DNA of 50,511 nt from Dehalococcoidia bacterium (GTDB taxonomy: Bacteria > Chloroflexota > Dehalococcoidia > Lucifugimonadales > HRBIN23): assembly GCA_025060295.1 (NCBI GenBank), contig JANXCH010000020.1, forward strand, positions 1-50,511, written 5' to 3'. Positions 1 through 11,033 of the stretch are shown piece by piece (the first letter of the stretch is position 1; every line of letters begins with the position of its first letter). A model generated the notes under the pieces. It was not told where the DNA came from, did not search any database, and worked only from the letters and a program-made list of their open reading frames with translations. The translations under genes were made by a program, and so were the position numbers.

Positions 1-33
1 CCTCCCCCTTCGCCTTGGTAGATTCCCCTACAC

Positions 34-63
34 TTGACCCCTTTCGCCTTTTGTGTCTACCAT
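34..63 (+). promoter_or_regulatory. Predicted sigma-70-like promoter of the hemCDB operon
   Basis: A TTGACC -35 box at 34-39 and a TACCAT -10 box at 58-63 are 18 bases apart, just upstream of the hemC ATG at 94. The TTG of the -35 could be read as an upstream in-frame start of hemC. The promoter match and normal hemC length argue against that. Confidence 0.5.
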
Positions 64-93
64 CTCCCCAGAGGCCTCCTTTCGGACGGTGGC

Positions 94-1008
94 ATGGCAT
101 CCTTATCCCAGCAACCGCCGCGCCCCCTGGTGGTGGGCACCCGGGGCAGCCCCCTGGCCTTGGTCCAGGCCCAGCAGGTGCTCCAGCGCCTGCACGCCTT
201 AGGCGTCCCGGCCACTCTTCAGCCTATCCGCACCAGCGGGGATAGGGGTCAGCGTCGGGGAGTAGGTGTGTTCGTCAAGGAGCTGGAGGAGGCCCTCCTG
301 CACGGGCAGGTGGATCTGGCGGTCCACAGCCTCAAGGATATGCCCACCCAGCAACCGCCCGGCCTGCGCATGGCCGCCGTCCTGGAGCGGGCTGATGCCC
401 GCGATGCTCTTGTGTCGCCTTTCGGCTCATTAGACCGTCTCCCCGCCCGAGCCCGTGTGGGCTGTGGAAGCCCACGCCGCATCGCCCAACTGCGCGCCCT
501 GCGCCCAGATTTGGACTACATCCCCATCACGGGCAACGTGGATACCCGCCTGCGCAAACTGGACGCCGGCCTCTACGAGGCGATTGTGCTGGCCCTGGCT
601 GGGCTTCTCCGCATGGGGTGGGAAGGGCGCGCCACCCAGGTGTTCTCCTTCGCTGAGATGCTCCCTGCCCCCGGTCAGGGCGCCATCGCGCTGGAGGTGC
701 GGGAGGGGGATGCCTACGCCACTCGCCTGGCCCAGGCCCTCAACCACTGGCCCACTTGGTGGAGTGTCCTTGCGGAGCGGGCCTTTTTGCGCGCGTTGGG
801 CGGGGGATGCCGTGTGCCCATCGCCGCCTATGCCCATGTCCAGGACCAGCGCCTTGTCCTGGACGGCTTGGCCATCACCCCCGACGGGCAGACCTGCATC
901 CGCGGCCAGGTGGAGGGTCTCCCCGCGGATGCCGAAGCGTTGGGGGTGGCCCTGGCCCAGGACCTGCTCCGCCGAGGGGCCAACCGCTTGGTGGGAAGCC
1001 CGGTATGA
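94..1008 (+). CDS. hemC: Hydroxymethylbilane synthase (porphobilinogen deaminase)
   Basis: The cytosolic enzyme joins four porphobilinogens into hydroxymethylbilane, the linear precursor of uroporphyrinogen III. The 304-residue product has the usual length. It shows the N-terminal GTRGSPLAL motif, catalytic aspartate D82 in SLKDMPT, the GNVDTRLRKLD cofactor/substrate loop (148-158), and the dipyrromethane-attachment cysteine C239 in GGGCRVPIAAYA. The ATG at 94 is chosen over an upstream TTG at 34, because the TTG lies in a -35 element and the extra 20 residues are not family-like. The stop overlaps the hemD start by four bases (ATGA), indicating translational coupling in a hemC-hemD-hemB operon. 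Confidence 0.96.
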   Translation: MASLSQQPPRPLVVGTRGSPLALVQAQQVLQRLHALGVPATLQPIRTSGDRGQRRGVGVFVKELEEALLHGQVDLAVHSLKDMPTQQPPGLRMAAVLERADARDALVSPFGSLDRLPARARVGCGSPRRIAQLRALRPDLDYIPITGNVDTRLRKLDAGLYEAIVLALAGLLRMGWEGRATQVFSFAEMLPAPGQGAIALEVREGDAYATRLAQALNHWPTWWSVLAERAFLRALGGGCRVPIAAYAHVQDQRLVLDGLAITPDGQTCIRGQVEGLPADAEALGVALAQDLLRRGANRLVGSPV

Positions 1009-1829
1009 CAGCCTCCAAACCACTTCACGGTTGGCGTATCCTGGTAACTCGCCCCGAGGGTCAGGCTCATACCCTGGCCCAGCGCTTGCGCTCCCTGGGC
1101 GCCCAGCCCCTCCTGCTCCCTGTTATGCGTATCCTGCCCCCCGAGGACTGGTCGGCGGTAGACGACGCCCTGCGCCGTGCTTCCGCCTTTGACTGGATCG
1201 TGTTCACCAGTGTCAACGGGGTGCGGTACGGCATGGAGCGCCTGGGGGCTTTAGGCTTCACCCCGGACTCTTTGAGCACCGTGCGCATTGCTGTGGTGGG
1301 CCCGGCGACGGCCCGCGCCGTCCAGCGCTGGGGGCTGAAGCCCGCCGCCCTTCCCCTTGAGTTCCGCACTGAAGCCATCGCCGATGCCCTGGGCGACGTG
1401 GAGGGACAGCGTATCCTCCTCCTACGGGCAGAAGGGGCACGTCAGGCCCTTGTCCACATCCTCAAGGAGCGGGGGGCGCAGGTAACCGAGGTGGGCGTCT
1501 ATCGGGTGCTCCCCGTCTCGGACGGAAGGGGTGTGGAGCGGCTCCTGTCTCCCGTGCCGGATCTGGTTACCCTGACAAGCCCCTCCACCGCCCGAGCCCT
1601 CGCCGCCCTTGTCCGCTCCCTGCCGTTCCCTCTCCCCTTAGAGCGCCTGCCGGCCGTGTGCATCGGCCCTGTTACCGCTGCTGCCGCCCGGGAGGAGGGC
1701 TTCCCCGTGGTGGGCACGGCCCGACGGTATGTGGAAGAGGGTTTGGTGGAAGCCGTGCTGGAGGCTGTCCAGCGCCTCAAACCGCCCATTTGGTGGACGG
1801 AGGTGGGTTATGACCCTGGTCACCAGTAA
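1005..1829 (+). CDS. hemD: Uroporphyrinogen-III synthase
   Basis: HemD closes hydroxymethylbilane with inversion of ring D to give uroporphyrinogen III. The 274-residue protein begins with the typical LVTRPEGQAHTLAQRL segment. It carries FTSVNGVRYGMERL, a VVGPATARAV strand-turn, LLLRAEGARQAL, and a second-domain TLTSPSTARAL followed by CIGPVTAAAAREEG, all usual landmarks of this poorly conserved family. The ATG at 1005 lies inside the hemC stop region, and the end overlaps hemB by 20 bases. Identity rests on these motifs plus the position between hemC and hemB. Confidence 0.93.
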   Translation: MTASKPLHGWRILVTRPEGQAHTLAQRLRSLGAQPLLLPVMRILPPEDWSAVDDALRRASAFDWIVFTSVNGVRYGMERLGALGFTPDSLSTVRIAVVGPATARAVQRWGLKPAALPLEFRTEAIADALGDVEGQRILLLRAEGARQALVHILKERGAQVTEVGVYRVLPVSDGRGVERLLSPVPDLVTLTSPSTARALAALVRSLPFPLPLERLPAVCIGPVTAAAAREEGFPVVGTARRYVEEGLVEAVLEAVQRLKPPIWWTEVGYDPGHQ

Positions 1830-2811
1830 TGCAGTTGCCCCAGCCGATCGCCTGCGCCGTCTACGGCGCACCCCGGCCCTACGACGCCTGGTGCGGGAGA
1901 CGACCCTTACCCCCGCCGACTTCATCTACCCCCTCTTTATCTGTCCCGGGGTGGACAGGGAGGAGCCGGTGCCCAGTATGCCCGGCATCTCCCGCCTCTC
2001 GGTGGACCGGGCGGCTAAAGAGGCGGAGGAGGTGGCGCGTCTGGGCATCCCCGCCGTGCTCCTGTTCGGGGTTCCCCAGGAGAAGGATGCCTTCGCGCGC
2101 CACGCCTACGCTCCCCAGGGTTTAGTGCCCCAGGCAGTGCGCAAAATCAAAGAGGCGGTGCCCCACCTGGTGGTGCTCACCGATATCTGCGTCTGCTCGT
2201 ATACCGACCACGGACATTGCGGGGTTGTCCGCAACGGCACCGTGGACAACGACGAGACCCTGACGATACTAGCCCGTATGGCCCTGGCCCACGCCGAGGC
2301 GGGGGCGGATATCGTTGCTCCCAGCGCCATGATGGATGGGCAGGTGGGGGCTATCCGGGAGGCCCTGGACAAGGCGGGTTTCCAGGAGGTGGCCATTATG
2401 GGCTATTCGGCCAAGTTCGCCTCAGCCTTTTACGGCCCCTTCCGGGAGGCTGCGGATTCCACCCCCCAGTTCGGTGATCGCAAGGCCTACCAGATGGACC
2501 CGGCCAACGCCCGGGAGGCTCTGCGGGAGATTGAGCGGGACATCGTGCAAGGGGCTGACATCGTGATGGTGAAGCCCGCCTTGGCCTATTTAGACATCAT
2601 CCGGTGGGCACGGGAGCGGTTTGACCACCCCTTGGGGGCCTACAATGTGAGTGGGGAATACGCCATGCTCAAGGCGGCGGGGCGTCTGGGGTGGCTCAAC
2701 GAGCGGGCGGTGGTGCTGGAGGTGCTCACCGCCATCAAACGGGCTGGGGCCGATTGTATCCTCACCTACTTCGCCAAGGACGCCGTGCGCTGGCTGCAGG
2801 AGGAGGGCTAA
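1810..2811 (+). CDS. hemB: Delta-aminolevulinic acid dehydratase (porphobilinogen synthase)
   Basis: HemB condenses two 5-aminolevulinates into porphobilinogen, the substrate of HemC, so the operon covers three consecutive tetrapyrrole steps. The 333-residue protein has both Schiff-base lysines, K202 in GYSAKFASAFYGPF and K255 in DIVMVKPALAY. It also has the zinc-type cysteine cluster C127/C129/C137 in ICVCSYTDHGHCGVV, so a zinc-dependent enzyme is expected. The ATG at 1810 gives a conventional N-terminus, and the longer frame from 1729 reads through hemD. No glutamyl-tRNA reductase (hemA) or hemL is present in the window. Confidence 0.96.
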   Translation: MTLVTSNAVAPADRLRRLRRTPALRRLVRETTLTPADFIYPLFICPGVDREEPVPSMPGISRLSVDRAAKEAEEVARLGIPAVLLFGVPQEKDAFARHAYAPQGLVPQAVRKIKEAVPHLVVLTDICVCSYTDHGHCGVVRNGTVDNDETLTILARMALAHAEAGADIVAPSAMMDGQVGAIREALDKAGFQEVAIMGYSAKFASAFYGPFREAADSTPQFGDRKAYQMDPANAREALREIERDIVQGADIVMVKPALAYLDIIRWARERFDHPLGAYNVSGEYAMLKAAGRLGWLNERAVVLEVLTAIKRAGADCILTYFAKDAVRWLQEEG

Positions 2812-2868
2812 CGGATGTGTCCGCAACCCTTCTCCACCTCCTGCCCTCAATGGTAGTATGGAAATGCT

Positions 2869-4824
<1,956 letters not shown>

Positions 4825-4901
4825 CCTGACCCCTCCTGGCCCTGAAAAAGTGTGTTCTCCCTCAAGGGTAGCGCGGAGAGCGCGCAGGCGCAACCGCCGG
4901 C

Positions 4902-7034
4902 CTAGATGGGGCACAAGGTGCCAGCGGGACATCCGCCCCCGTATTCGGGATGCACCAGCACGAAGGGGATGACCTCCCCGTGCTTCACATCGCCCCCCAG
5001 ATAAAGCACCTGCTGGCTCTTGCTTCCATAGCGATACACTGTGATGCCTTTACATTTCAGTTCCCACGCCAAGAGGAAAGCCGTTTTGACATCCTCCACT
5101 GTTGCATCGTGGGGGAGGTTGATGGTCTTGGAGACGGCGTTCTCGGTGTGCCTCTGGAAGGCGGCCTGCATCCGCACATGCCATTGGGGAGCGATGTCAA
5201 AGTCGGTAACGAACAGACGACGCAGGTCGGGGGGCAAGTGCTCCATGTCGCGGATGGAGCCTTTACGGGCGACCTGCTCCCATAAGGCGTCAGAGGCCAC
5301 ACCTCGCGCCTCTATCGCCTGGCGGAAGGCGCTGTTCACTTCCAACAGGCGCATCCCCTCCATCGCCTCCCGCACATAGACCAGGGCGAACAGAGGCTCA
5401 ATGCCCGAGGAGCACCCCGCGATGAGGCTCAGTGTGCCGGTAGGGGCGATGCTGGTAACGGTGGCGTTGCGCCGGGGGGTGGCACCCACAGTGTCCCATC
5501 GGCTCCCCCGAAAGTTGGGGAAGGGGCCACGCTCCTGGGCCAGCAGACGGCTGGCGCGGTCGGCCTCCTGGGCGATGAAGCCCATGACCTGCTCGGCCAT
5601 GCCCACACCATCGCTACTGTCGTAGGGGATACCTAAGGCAATAAGGGTATCGGCCCAGCCCATGACCCCCAAACCCACCTTGCGGTTGGCACGGGCGGCC
5701 TGCTCCAATTGGGGGATGGGATAGCGGTTGACCTGAATGACATTGTCCAGAAAGCGAATGGCCCAATGCACCGTCTCCCGCAGCCGTTCCCAATCTATCT
5801 GGCGGTTTTTGACATAATGGGAGAGATTAATGGAACCTAAGTTGCACGACTCGTAGGGGAGAAGGGGCACCTCCCCGCAGGGGTTGGTGGCCTCAATGGT
5901 GCCCACATGGGGCGTCGGGTTGTGGCGATTGATTTCGTCTATGAAAATGATGCCCGGGTCGCCTGTGCGCCACGCCTGGGTGCAGATGAGGTCAAACACC
6001 ACCCGCGCCGGCACGCGGCGCACCTCTTTGCCCGTGCGAGGATTGACCAAAGCGTAGTCTGCCCCGGTGGCCAAGGCGTCCATAAAGGCATCGGTGATGG
6101 CCACAGAGATGTTGAAGTTGGCCAGCACCCCCTCCTGGGCCTTCGCCTGAATGAACTCCAGGATGTCGGGATGGTGAACGCTCAAGATGCCCATATTGGC
6201 ACCCCGGCGCTTGCCCCCTTGCTTGATGACCTCGGTGGCCGTGTCATAGATGCGCATAAAGGAGACCGGCCCCGAGGCCATGCCACCCGTGGAACGCACT
6301 CTATCCCCCCTGGGGCGCAGGCGCGAAAAGGAGAAGCCCGTCCCCCCACCCGACTGGTGCACCAGAGCGGCGTGTTTGAGGGTATCAAAAATGGATACCA
6401 GGGAATCCTCTATGGGGAGGACGAAGCAAGCGGAGAGTTGGCCCAAAGGGGTGTCGGCGTTCATGAGGGTCGGGGAGTTGGGGAGGAAGTCCAGGCGGAG
6501 CATCATCCCCAGAAAGCGCTCTTCCCATCTCTCCCGCTCCTCCCGGCTTGCTCCAAACTCCTCCTCCGCCCGGGCTATGGCCCGTGCCACCCTTTGGAAC
6601 ATCTGGAGGGGCGTCTCGATGACGCGCCCCTCCTCGTCCTTCAGCAGGTAGCGCTGTTCCAACACTTTGACGGCGTTGACCGAGAGTTTCAGTTCGTCTA
6701 GCCCCACGCCCAGAAGTCTTTTGGCCTGGCGCATCTGGGCCCTCTGCTGGCGATAGAGGATGTAGGCTTTGGCGGCTTGCGCCAAGCCGCTCTGGATCAG
6801 CACCTCCTCCACAGTGTCCTGCACCTCCTCCACATGGGGGATGGAGCCGTAAGGGAGGCGTTGGGCGAGGCGCTGAACAACCTGGTCGGCGAGGCGGTGG
6901 GCTAGATCACTGTCGGGCGTGCCGACGGCGGCCAGGGCTTTCCCGATGGCCGTGGCGATGCGCTCGGGGTCAAAGGCTTCCAGGGGGCCGTGGCGCTTGC
7001 GGATGAAACGAAACGGGGCGTGCGGGGCGTGCAT
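4902..7034 (-). CDS. nrdJ: Adenosylcobalamin-dependent (class II) ribonucleotide reductase, ATP-cone form
   Basis: The enzyme reduces ribonucleotides to deoxyribonucleotides using a B12-derived radical. The 710-residue protein has an N-terminal ATP-cone (about residues 8-100, allosteric activity control). The catalytic barrel has LDFLPNSPTLMNA, LSACFVLP, the GGGTGFSFSRLRP loop and the radical-site motif ATNPCGEVPLLPYESCNLGSIN, then APTGTLSLIAGCSSGIEP. It ends in GGGCPAGTLCPI, a cysteine pair suited to re-reducing the active-site disulfide. The ATG at 7034 has GGGGGAGAGGAG just upstream and is preferred to a GTG 24 bases earlier. A second, distinct class II reductase lies at 11034-13406. No NrdR box was found ahead of this copy. 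Confidence 0.93.
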   Translation of the reverse strand: MHAPHAPFRFIRKRHGPLEAFDPERIATAIGKALAAVGTPDSDLAHRLADQVVQRLAQRLPYGSIPHVEEVQDTVEEVLIQSGLAQAAKAYILYRQQRAQMRQAKRLLGVGLDELKLSVNAVKVLEQRYLLKDEEGRVIETPLQMFQRVARAIARAEEEFGASREERERWEERFLGMMLRLDFLPNSPTLMNADTPLGQLSACFVLPIEDSLVSIFDTLKHAALVHQSGGGTGFSFSRLRPRGDRVRSTGGMASGPVSFMRIYDTATEVIKQGGKRRGANMGILSVHHPDILEFIQAKAQEGVLANFNISVAITDAFMDALATGADYALVNPRTGKEVRRVPARVVFDLICTQAWRTGDPGIIFIDEINRHNPTPHVGTIEATNPCGEVPLLPYESCNLGSINLSHYVKNRQIDWERLRETVHWAIRFLDNVIQVNRYPIPQLEQAARANRKVGLGVMGWADTLIALGIPYDSSDGVGMAEQVMGFIAQEADRASRLLAQERGPFPNFRGSRWDTVGATPRRNATVTSIAPTGTLSLIAGCSSGIEPLFALVYVREAMEGMRLLEVNSAFRQAIEARGVASDALWEQVARKGSIRDMEHLPPDLRRLFVTDFDIAPQWHVRMQAAFQRHTENAVSKTINLPHDATVEDVKTAFLLAWELKCKGITVYRYGSKSQQVLYLGGDVKHGEVIPFVLVHPEYGGGCPAGTLCPI

Positions 7035-7078
7035 GGGCTCCTCTCCCCCTTGTCTCACAGCCTAGCATAAGCGCCGTG

Positions 7079-7131
7079 CGCCCCCATCGCCCTGGGCCGT
7101 GGTTCGGTCTGAGGGGCGATGAGTGGGGGCG
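7079..7131 (-). terminator. Large inverted repeat between fusA and nrdJ, possible terminator
   Basis: CGCCCCC at 7079-7085 pairs with 7125-7131, and ATCGCCC at 7086-7092 pairs with 7114-7120, giving 14 base pairs with a four-base bulge (7121-7124). It follows the fusA stop on the minus strand. There is no clear T-run, so intrinsic termination is uncertain. Confidence 0.45.
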
Positions 7132-7136
7132 TGTCG

Positions 7137-9206
7137 CTAGGATCGCACCAGCACTTTCTGGGCGATGGACTCGGGGATTTCCTGGTAGTGGTGGAACTGT
7201 AAGGAGTAACTGGCGCGCCCCTGGGTGAGGGAGCGGAGCACCGTGGCGTAGCCGAAGGTTTCGGCCAAGGGCACCAGCGCCCGGATGATGTGAGTGTCGC
7301 CCACTCCCTCCAGGGACTGCACTTGGGCACGGCGGGCGTTCAGGTCGCCCAGCACATCCCCTAAGTATTCCGCGGGGGTAACCACCTCCAGGGCCATAAT
7401 CGGCTCCAACAGCACGGGGGTGCCCCGCTTGAGGGCCTCCCGCATGGCCATACTCCCCGCCACCTTGAAGGCCATGTCCGAGGAGTCCACAGGGTGGTAA
7501 CTGCCATCCACCAGGGTTACCTTGACATCCACCACCGGGTAGCCGCCCAGAACACCATTTTCCAAAGCCTCGCGGACGCCCTGCTCCACCGCAGGGATAT
7601 ACTCTTTGGGGACGACGCCGCCCACGATACGGTTCTCAAACTGGAACCCGCTCCCGCGGGGCAGGGGCTCCACCTCCAGCCACACATGGCCATACTGCCC
7701 CCGCCCCCCGGTCTGACGGATGAAGCGCCCCTCCACCCGCACGGGCTGGGTGATGGTCTCCCGATAGGAGACCTTGGGGCGTCCCACCCGCGCCTGGACG
7801 CCAAACTCCCGGCGCATGCGGTCCACCAGCACCTCCAGGTGCAGCTCCCCCATACCCGAGATGAGCGTCTCCCCTGTTTCGGGGTCGTAGCGCACCTTGA
7901 AGGTGGGGTCCTCCTCGGCCAGACGGCGCAGGGCCGTGTCCAGGTGCTCCTGATCGGCCTTGGTGCGCGGTTCCACCGACACCGAGATCACCGGCTCGGG
8001 GAAGCGGGGAGGCTCCAGCACCAGGGGGGCATCCTCCAGGCAGAGGGTATCACCGGTGAAGGTATTCTTGAGGCCGATGACGGCTCCGATGTGTCCCGCT
8101 TCGAGGGCCTCCACATCCTCTCGGTGCTGGGCGTGCATGCGCACTACTCGTCCCAGGCGCTCGCGAAGGCCCTTGCTAGCGTTGTAGACCACCGCCCCGG
8201 CTTTGGCTACACCCGAATAGACCCGGATATACACCAGACGCCCGATATACGGGTCGGTCATCACCTTGAAGGCGAGGGCGCACAGGGGCTGGTCGGTCCG
8301 AGGGAGACGTTCCACCGTTTCGCCTGTGCGGGGATCAGTGCCTTTGACAGGAGGCATATCCAGAGGAGAGGGGAGGTAGGCCACGATGGCGTCCAGGAGG
8401 GGCTGGATGCCCTTGTTACGCAGGGCTGCTCCGCACAGCACGGGCACCAAAGTGTAGGAGAGGGTAGCGCGGCGGAGGGCTTGATAGATCTCCTCCTTAG
8501 AGATCGGGACCCCCTCCAGGTATTTGGCCAGAAGGGCATCGTCGGTTTCGGCGACCCGTTCAATGAGGCGTTCCCGCCACTGGCGAGCCCGCTCCTGCAC
8601 CTCCGGGGGAATGGGCGCCTCCAGGGGAGGTTTGGGCTCGTCGGTGTCGTAGATATAGGCCTTCTGTTCTATGAGGTCCACGACGCCCCGAAAAGCGCTT
8701 TCGGCCCCGATGGGGATTTGCACGGGGACGGGGCGCACTCGCAGGCGATGGGCGATCATATCCACCGTGCGGAAAAAGTCGGCCCCTGTGCGGTCCATCT
8801 TATTGACGAAGCAGATGCGGGGGACGCGATAGCGGTCGGCCTGGCGCCACACGGTTTCGGTCTGGGGTTGAACGCCCGCTACGGCGTCGAAAATGACCAC
8901 CCCCCCGTCCAGAACGCGCAGACTGCGCTCCACCTCAGCCGTGAAGTCCACGTGTCCGGGGGTATCAATGATGTTGATGTGATGGTTCCGCCAGTAGCAC
9001 ACCGTGGCGGCGGCGGTGATGGTGATGCCCCGCTCCCGTTCCTGGGGCATCCAGTCCATCACAGCGGTGCCGGCGTCCACCTCCCCGATTTTATAGGTGC
9101 GGCCGGTAAAGTAGAGGACACGCTCGGTAACAGTGGTCTTGCCCGCATCAATGTGGGCGATGAATCCGATATTGCGGACGAGCTCCAAGGGCACAGAAGG
9201 GGACAT
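7137..9206 (-). CDS. fusA: Translation elongation factor G
   Basis: EF-G is the ribosomal translocase GTPase. The 689-residue protein has G1 AHIDAGKTT, switch-[10 protein letters not shown] and NKMDRTG in the G domain, then domain II, and the domain III-V segments [30 protein letters not shown] and [12 protein letters not shown]. The length is normal. The ATG at 9206 begins the family-like [22 protein letters not shown], while an upstream in-frame start at 9320 would read through rpsG. It is the last gene of rpsL-rpsG-fusA. The tuf gene that often follows is replaced by the nrdJ gene. Confidence 0.97.
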   Translation of the reverse strand: MSPSVPLELVRNIGFIAHIDAGKTTVTERVLYFTGRTYKIGEVDAGTAVMDWMPQERERGITITAAATVCYWRNHHINIIDTPGHVDFTAEVERSLRVLDGGVVIFDAVAGVQPQTETVWRQADRYRVPRICFVNKMDRTGADFFRTVDMIAHRLRVRPVPVQIPIGAESAFRGVVDLIEQKAYIYDTDEPKPPLEAPIPPEVQERARQWRERLIERVAETDDALLAKYLEGVPISKEEIYQALRRATLSYTLVPVLCGAALRNKGIQPLLDAIVAYLPSPLDMPPVKGTDPRTGETVERLPRTDQPLCALAFKVMTDPYIGRLVYIRVYSGVAKAGAVVYNASKGLRERLGRVVRMHAQHREDVEALEAGHIGAVIGLKNTFTGDTLCLEDAPLVLEPPRFPEPVISVSVEPRTKADQEHLDTALRRLAEEDPTFKVRYDPETGETLISGMGELHLEVLVDRMRREFGVQARVGRPKVSYRETITQPVRVEGRFIRQTGGRGQYGHVWLEVEPLPRGSGFQFENRIVGGVVPKEYIPAVEQGVREALENGVLGGYPVVDVKVTLVDGSYHPVDSSDMAFKVAGSMAMREALKRGTPVLLEPIMALEVVTPAEYLGDVLGDLNARRAQVQSLEGVGDTHIIRALVPLAETFGYATVLRSLTQGRASYSLQFHHYQEIPESIAQKVLVRS

Positions 9207-9237
9207 AGGGGTCTCTGCTCCTCTAGAGGTGGGGAGA

Positions 9238-9705
9238 TTACCACCGGTAGTGGACGAAGGCGCGGTTGGCCTCGGCCATCTTATGCAGGTCTTCGCGGCG
9301 TTTGACCGCCGCCCCCTCACCCTTGGCGGCGTCCAGGATTTCGGCGGCCAAACGCTCCTCCATAGGGCGGCCTTTGCGGGCGCGGGCGGCTTGCACCAAC
9401 CAGCGCATGGCCAGGGAACGCCCGCGCAGGGGGTGAACCTCCACCGGGACTTGGTAAGTGGCTCCGCCCACCCGGCGAGGCTTCACCTGGAGGAGGGGGG
9501 TAGCGCGGCGGATGGCTTCCTCTACCACCTCCACGGGGTGGCGGTTGGCCTGGTTCTCGATGCGCGCCAATGCCCGGTAGACGATGCGTTGGGCAACGGT
9601 CTTCTTGCCCCGTTGCATGACCTTGTTGATCAGGCGGGCAATGGTCTCGCTATTGTAGATGGGGTCGGGTTTGACGGGTCGGGGTTCTGCCCGATGGCGA
9701 CGCAT
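9238..9705 (-). CDS. rpsG: 30S ribosomal protein S7
   Basis: S7 nucleates assembly of the 3' major domain of 16S rRNA and lines the mRNA exit/E-site region. The 155-residue protein starts [19 protein letters not shown] and contains [45 protein letters not shown] and a basic C-terminus ending [15 protein letters not shown] (written in full as two overlapping family motifs). It lies 5 bases after rpsL and 31 bases before fusA in the conserved str order. Confidence 0.97.
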   Translation of the reverse strand: MRRHRAEPRPVKPDPIYNSETIARLINKVMQRGKKTVAQRIVYRALARIENQANRHPVEVVEEAIRRATPLLQVKPRRVGGATYQVPVEVHPLRGRSLAMRWLVQAARARKGRPMEERLAAEILDAAKGEGAAVKRREDLHKMAEANRAFVHYRW

Positions 9706-9710
9706 CCTGG

Positions 9711-10160
9711 CTACCCTGCTGTGCCTTCGGCGGGAGTGGCACCCTTCTTAGCCTTTTTAGCACCGTATTTGCTGCGCCCCTGGCGGCGATTGGCCACCCC
9801 TGCGGCATCAATAGCACCCCGGATGATGTGGTAACGCACCCCTGGCAGGTCGGGGACGCGCCCTCCACGCACCAACACCACCGAGTGCTCCTGGAGGTTG
9901 TGGCCTTCGCCCGGGATGTAGGCGGTGATCTCTACACCGTTGGTCAGGCGCACGCGGGCGATCTTACGTAGGGCGGAGTTGGGCTTCTTGGGGGTCATAG
10001 TGCGCACCACCGTGCACACCCCCCGCCGCTGGGGTGCCCCCACAGGGTCGTAGACCCGTTGGTTCTTCAGGGAGTTGTACCTAAAGTGTAAGGCTGGAGC
10101 CTTGCTCTTGGAACGAGAGCGGCTCCGCCCCTTCCGCACCAGTTGATTGATAGTCGGCAT
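9711..10160 (-). CDS. rpsL: 30S ribosomal protein S12
   Basis: S12 sits at the decoding centre and sets translational accuracy. The 149-residue protein has [12 protein letters not shown], the [11 protein letters not shown] loop (K58, equivalent to E. coli K42/43) and [12 protein letters not shown] followed by [12 protein letters not shown]. At residue 103, where nearly all bacteria have lysine (E. coli K87/88), the codon is CCC for proline. The aspartate that RimO methylthiolates follows it intact. A roughly 15-residue insertion after residue 23 is common in Gram-positive-type S12. The C-terminus carries a lysine-rich tail. It is the promoter-proximal gene of rpsL-rpsG-fusA. Confidence 0.97.
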   Translation of the reverse strand: MPTINQLVRKGRSRSRSKSKAPALHFRYNSLKNQRVYDPVGAPQRRGVCTVVRTMTPKKPNSALRKIARVRLTNGVEITAYIPGEGHNLQEHSVVLVRGGRVPDLPGVRYHIIRGAIDAAGVANRRQGRSKYGAKKAKKGATPAEGTAG

Positions 10161-10192
10161 ATGTCTCCCGTTGAGGGGAATGCTCTGAAGTT

Positions 10193-10221
10193 ACTGTAGC
10201 AAACGGTTTACGCCTCGTCAA
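10193..10221 (-). promoter_or_regulatory. Promoter of the rpsL-rpsG-fusA operon
   Basis: Reading the minus strand, TTGACG (10216-10221) and TACAGT (10193-10198) are separated by exactly 17 bases. The predicted transcript starts about 25 bases before the rpsL ATG, leaving a short leader with a GGGAG ribosome-binding site. Confidence 0.7.
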
Positions 10222-10325
10222 TAGGCGCAGGGAGGCCTGGTGTGCGTGGAGGCGGCGGATGGCGGGAACGCGGGCGCTGTCCCCCTGAGCGTCGCCCGAC
10301 GACACAACTCCCTGGCCCACCCCGC

Positions 10326-10354
10326 TTGACAAATCCCTCCCTTTCTGTTAGGGT
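10326..10354 (+). promoter_or_regulatory. Predicted promoter of the nrdR-nrdJ operon
   Basis: A perfect TTGACA at 10326-10331 is followed after 17 bases by TAGGGT (10349-10354), a weak -10. The region between this and the rpsL promoter (10222-10325) shows nothing else I can name. The NrdR boxes begin 16 bases downstream of the -10, where a bound repressor would block initiation or early elongation. Confidence 0.55.
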
Positions 10355-10370
10355 ATGAGGCACACAGCGA

Positions 10371-10417
10371 CCACAATATCTTGTGGCACATATGTTCTAA
10401 ACCACAACTTACTGGGT
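10371..10417 (+). promoter_or_regulatory. Tandem NrdR boxes
   Basis: Box 1 at 10371-10386 reads CCACAATATCTTGTGG, a near-perfect palindrome matching the known NrdR-box pattern (acaCwAtATaTwGtgt) at about 13 of 16 positions. Box 2 at 10402-10417 reads CCACAACTTACTGGGT, with about 11 of 16 matches. The two start 31 bases apart, three helical turns, which is the typical spacing of paired NrdR boxes. They lie between the promoter and nrdR, implying autoregulation of nrdR together with the downstream reductase. Confidence 0.8.
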
Positions 10418-10438
10418 GCTGTTTCAGACGCGGGTTAG

Positions 10439-10456
10439 CCAGTGTTCGGACACTGG
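10439..10456 (+). other. Hairpin in the nrdR leader
   Basis: CCAGTGT and ACACTGG form a perfect 7-bp stem around the loop TCGG, ending 15 bases before the nrdR ATG and next to its GGGGTAAGG ribosome-binding site. There is no T-run. It may affect mRNA stability or translation, but no function is shown. Confidence 0.4.
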
Positions 10457-10471
10457 TAAAGGGGTAAGGCT

Positions 10472-10993
10472 ATGCGCTGTCCTCGCTGTGGGCATCCCGA
10501 CTCCCGGGTAGTGGACTCCCGGGATGCGGAGGAGGGCATCCGCCGGCGCCGAGAGTGTGCCCGGTGTGGTCTGCGCTATACCACCTACGAGCGGGTGCAG
10601 ACCACCGCCTTGCTGGTGGTGAAGCGGGATGGACGGCGGGAGGAGTTCAACCGAGAGAAGGTGAAACGGGGCATGCTCATCGCTTGCACCAAGCGCCCTG
10701 TGCCTGTGGACGCCATTGATAAGGCGGTGGAGGCCATTGAGCAGGACCTGCAACGCTTGGGGCGGGCGGAGGTGCCCTCGTCCCTTATCGGGGAGATGGT
10801 GATGGAGCACTTGAAGCGCTTGGATCGAGTGGCCTATGTGCGCTTCGCCAGCGTCTACCGCAACTTCCAGGATGTGGGGAGTTTCCGGGAGGCGGTGGAT
10901 GCCCTCGAGGGGGAGCAGGCCAAGCCCCCCGCCGGCCAGTTGCCTTTGCCCCTGGACGGGAAAGTTCCCCGCCGCACCAAACACCTGCGCTAG
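10472..10993 (+). CDS. nrdR: Transcriptional repressor NrdR
   Basis: NrdR senses ATP/dATP through an ATP-cone and represses ribonucleotide reductase genes at NrdR boxes. The 173-residue protein has an N-terminal zinc ribbon with C3, C6, C29 and C32 and the signature DSRDAEEGIRRRREC. The ATP-cone runs from about residue 47 (LLVVKRDGRREEFNREKVKRG) to 140 (VRFASVYRNFQDV). A proline/arginine-rich tail of about 25 residues follows. Two NrdR boxes precede it and a reductase gene starts 40 bases after it, so target and regulator share a transcript. Confidence 0.96.
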   Translation: MRCPRCGHPDSRVVDSRDAEEGIRRRRECARCGLRYTTYERVQTTALLVVKRDGRREEFNREKVKRGMLIACTKRPVPVDAIDKAVEAIEQDLQRLGRAEVPSSLIGEMVMEHLKRLDRVAYVRFASVYRNFQDVGSFREAVDALEGEQAKPPAGQLPLPLDGKVPRRTKHLR

Positions 10994-11033
10994 CACCCCA
11001 CGCTGATGCCGTCAGCACGGTAAGGAGGGAGGT

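Noticed and set aside
34-93. Upstream TTG start for hemC
   Set aside because: The TTG is part of a TTGACC -35 element and the extra residues are not family-like.
7494-9305. Long open frame antisense to fusA (603 residues)
   Set aside because: It is the reverse-strand shadow of a high-GC conserved gene and has no recognisable protein features of its own.
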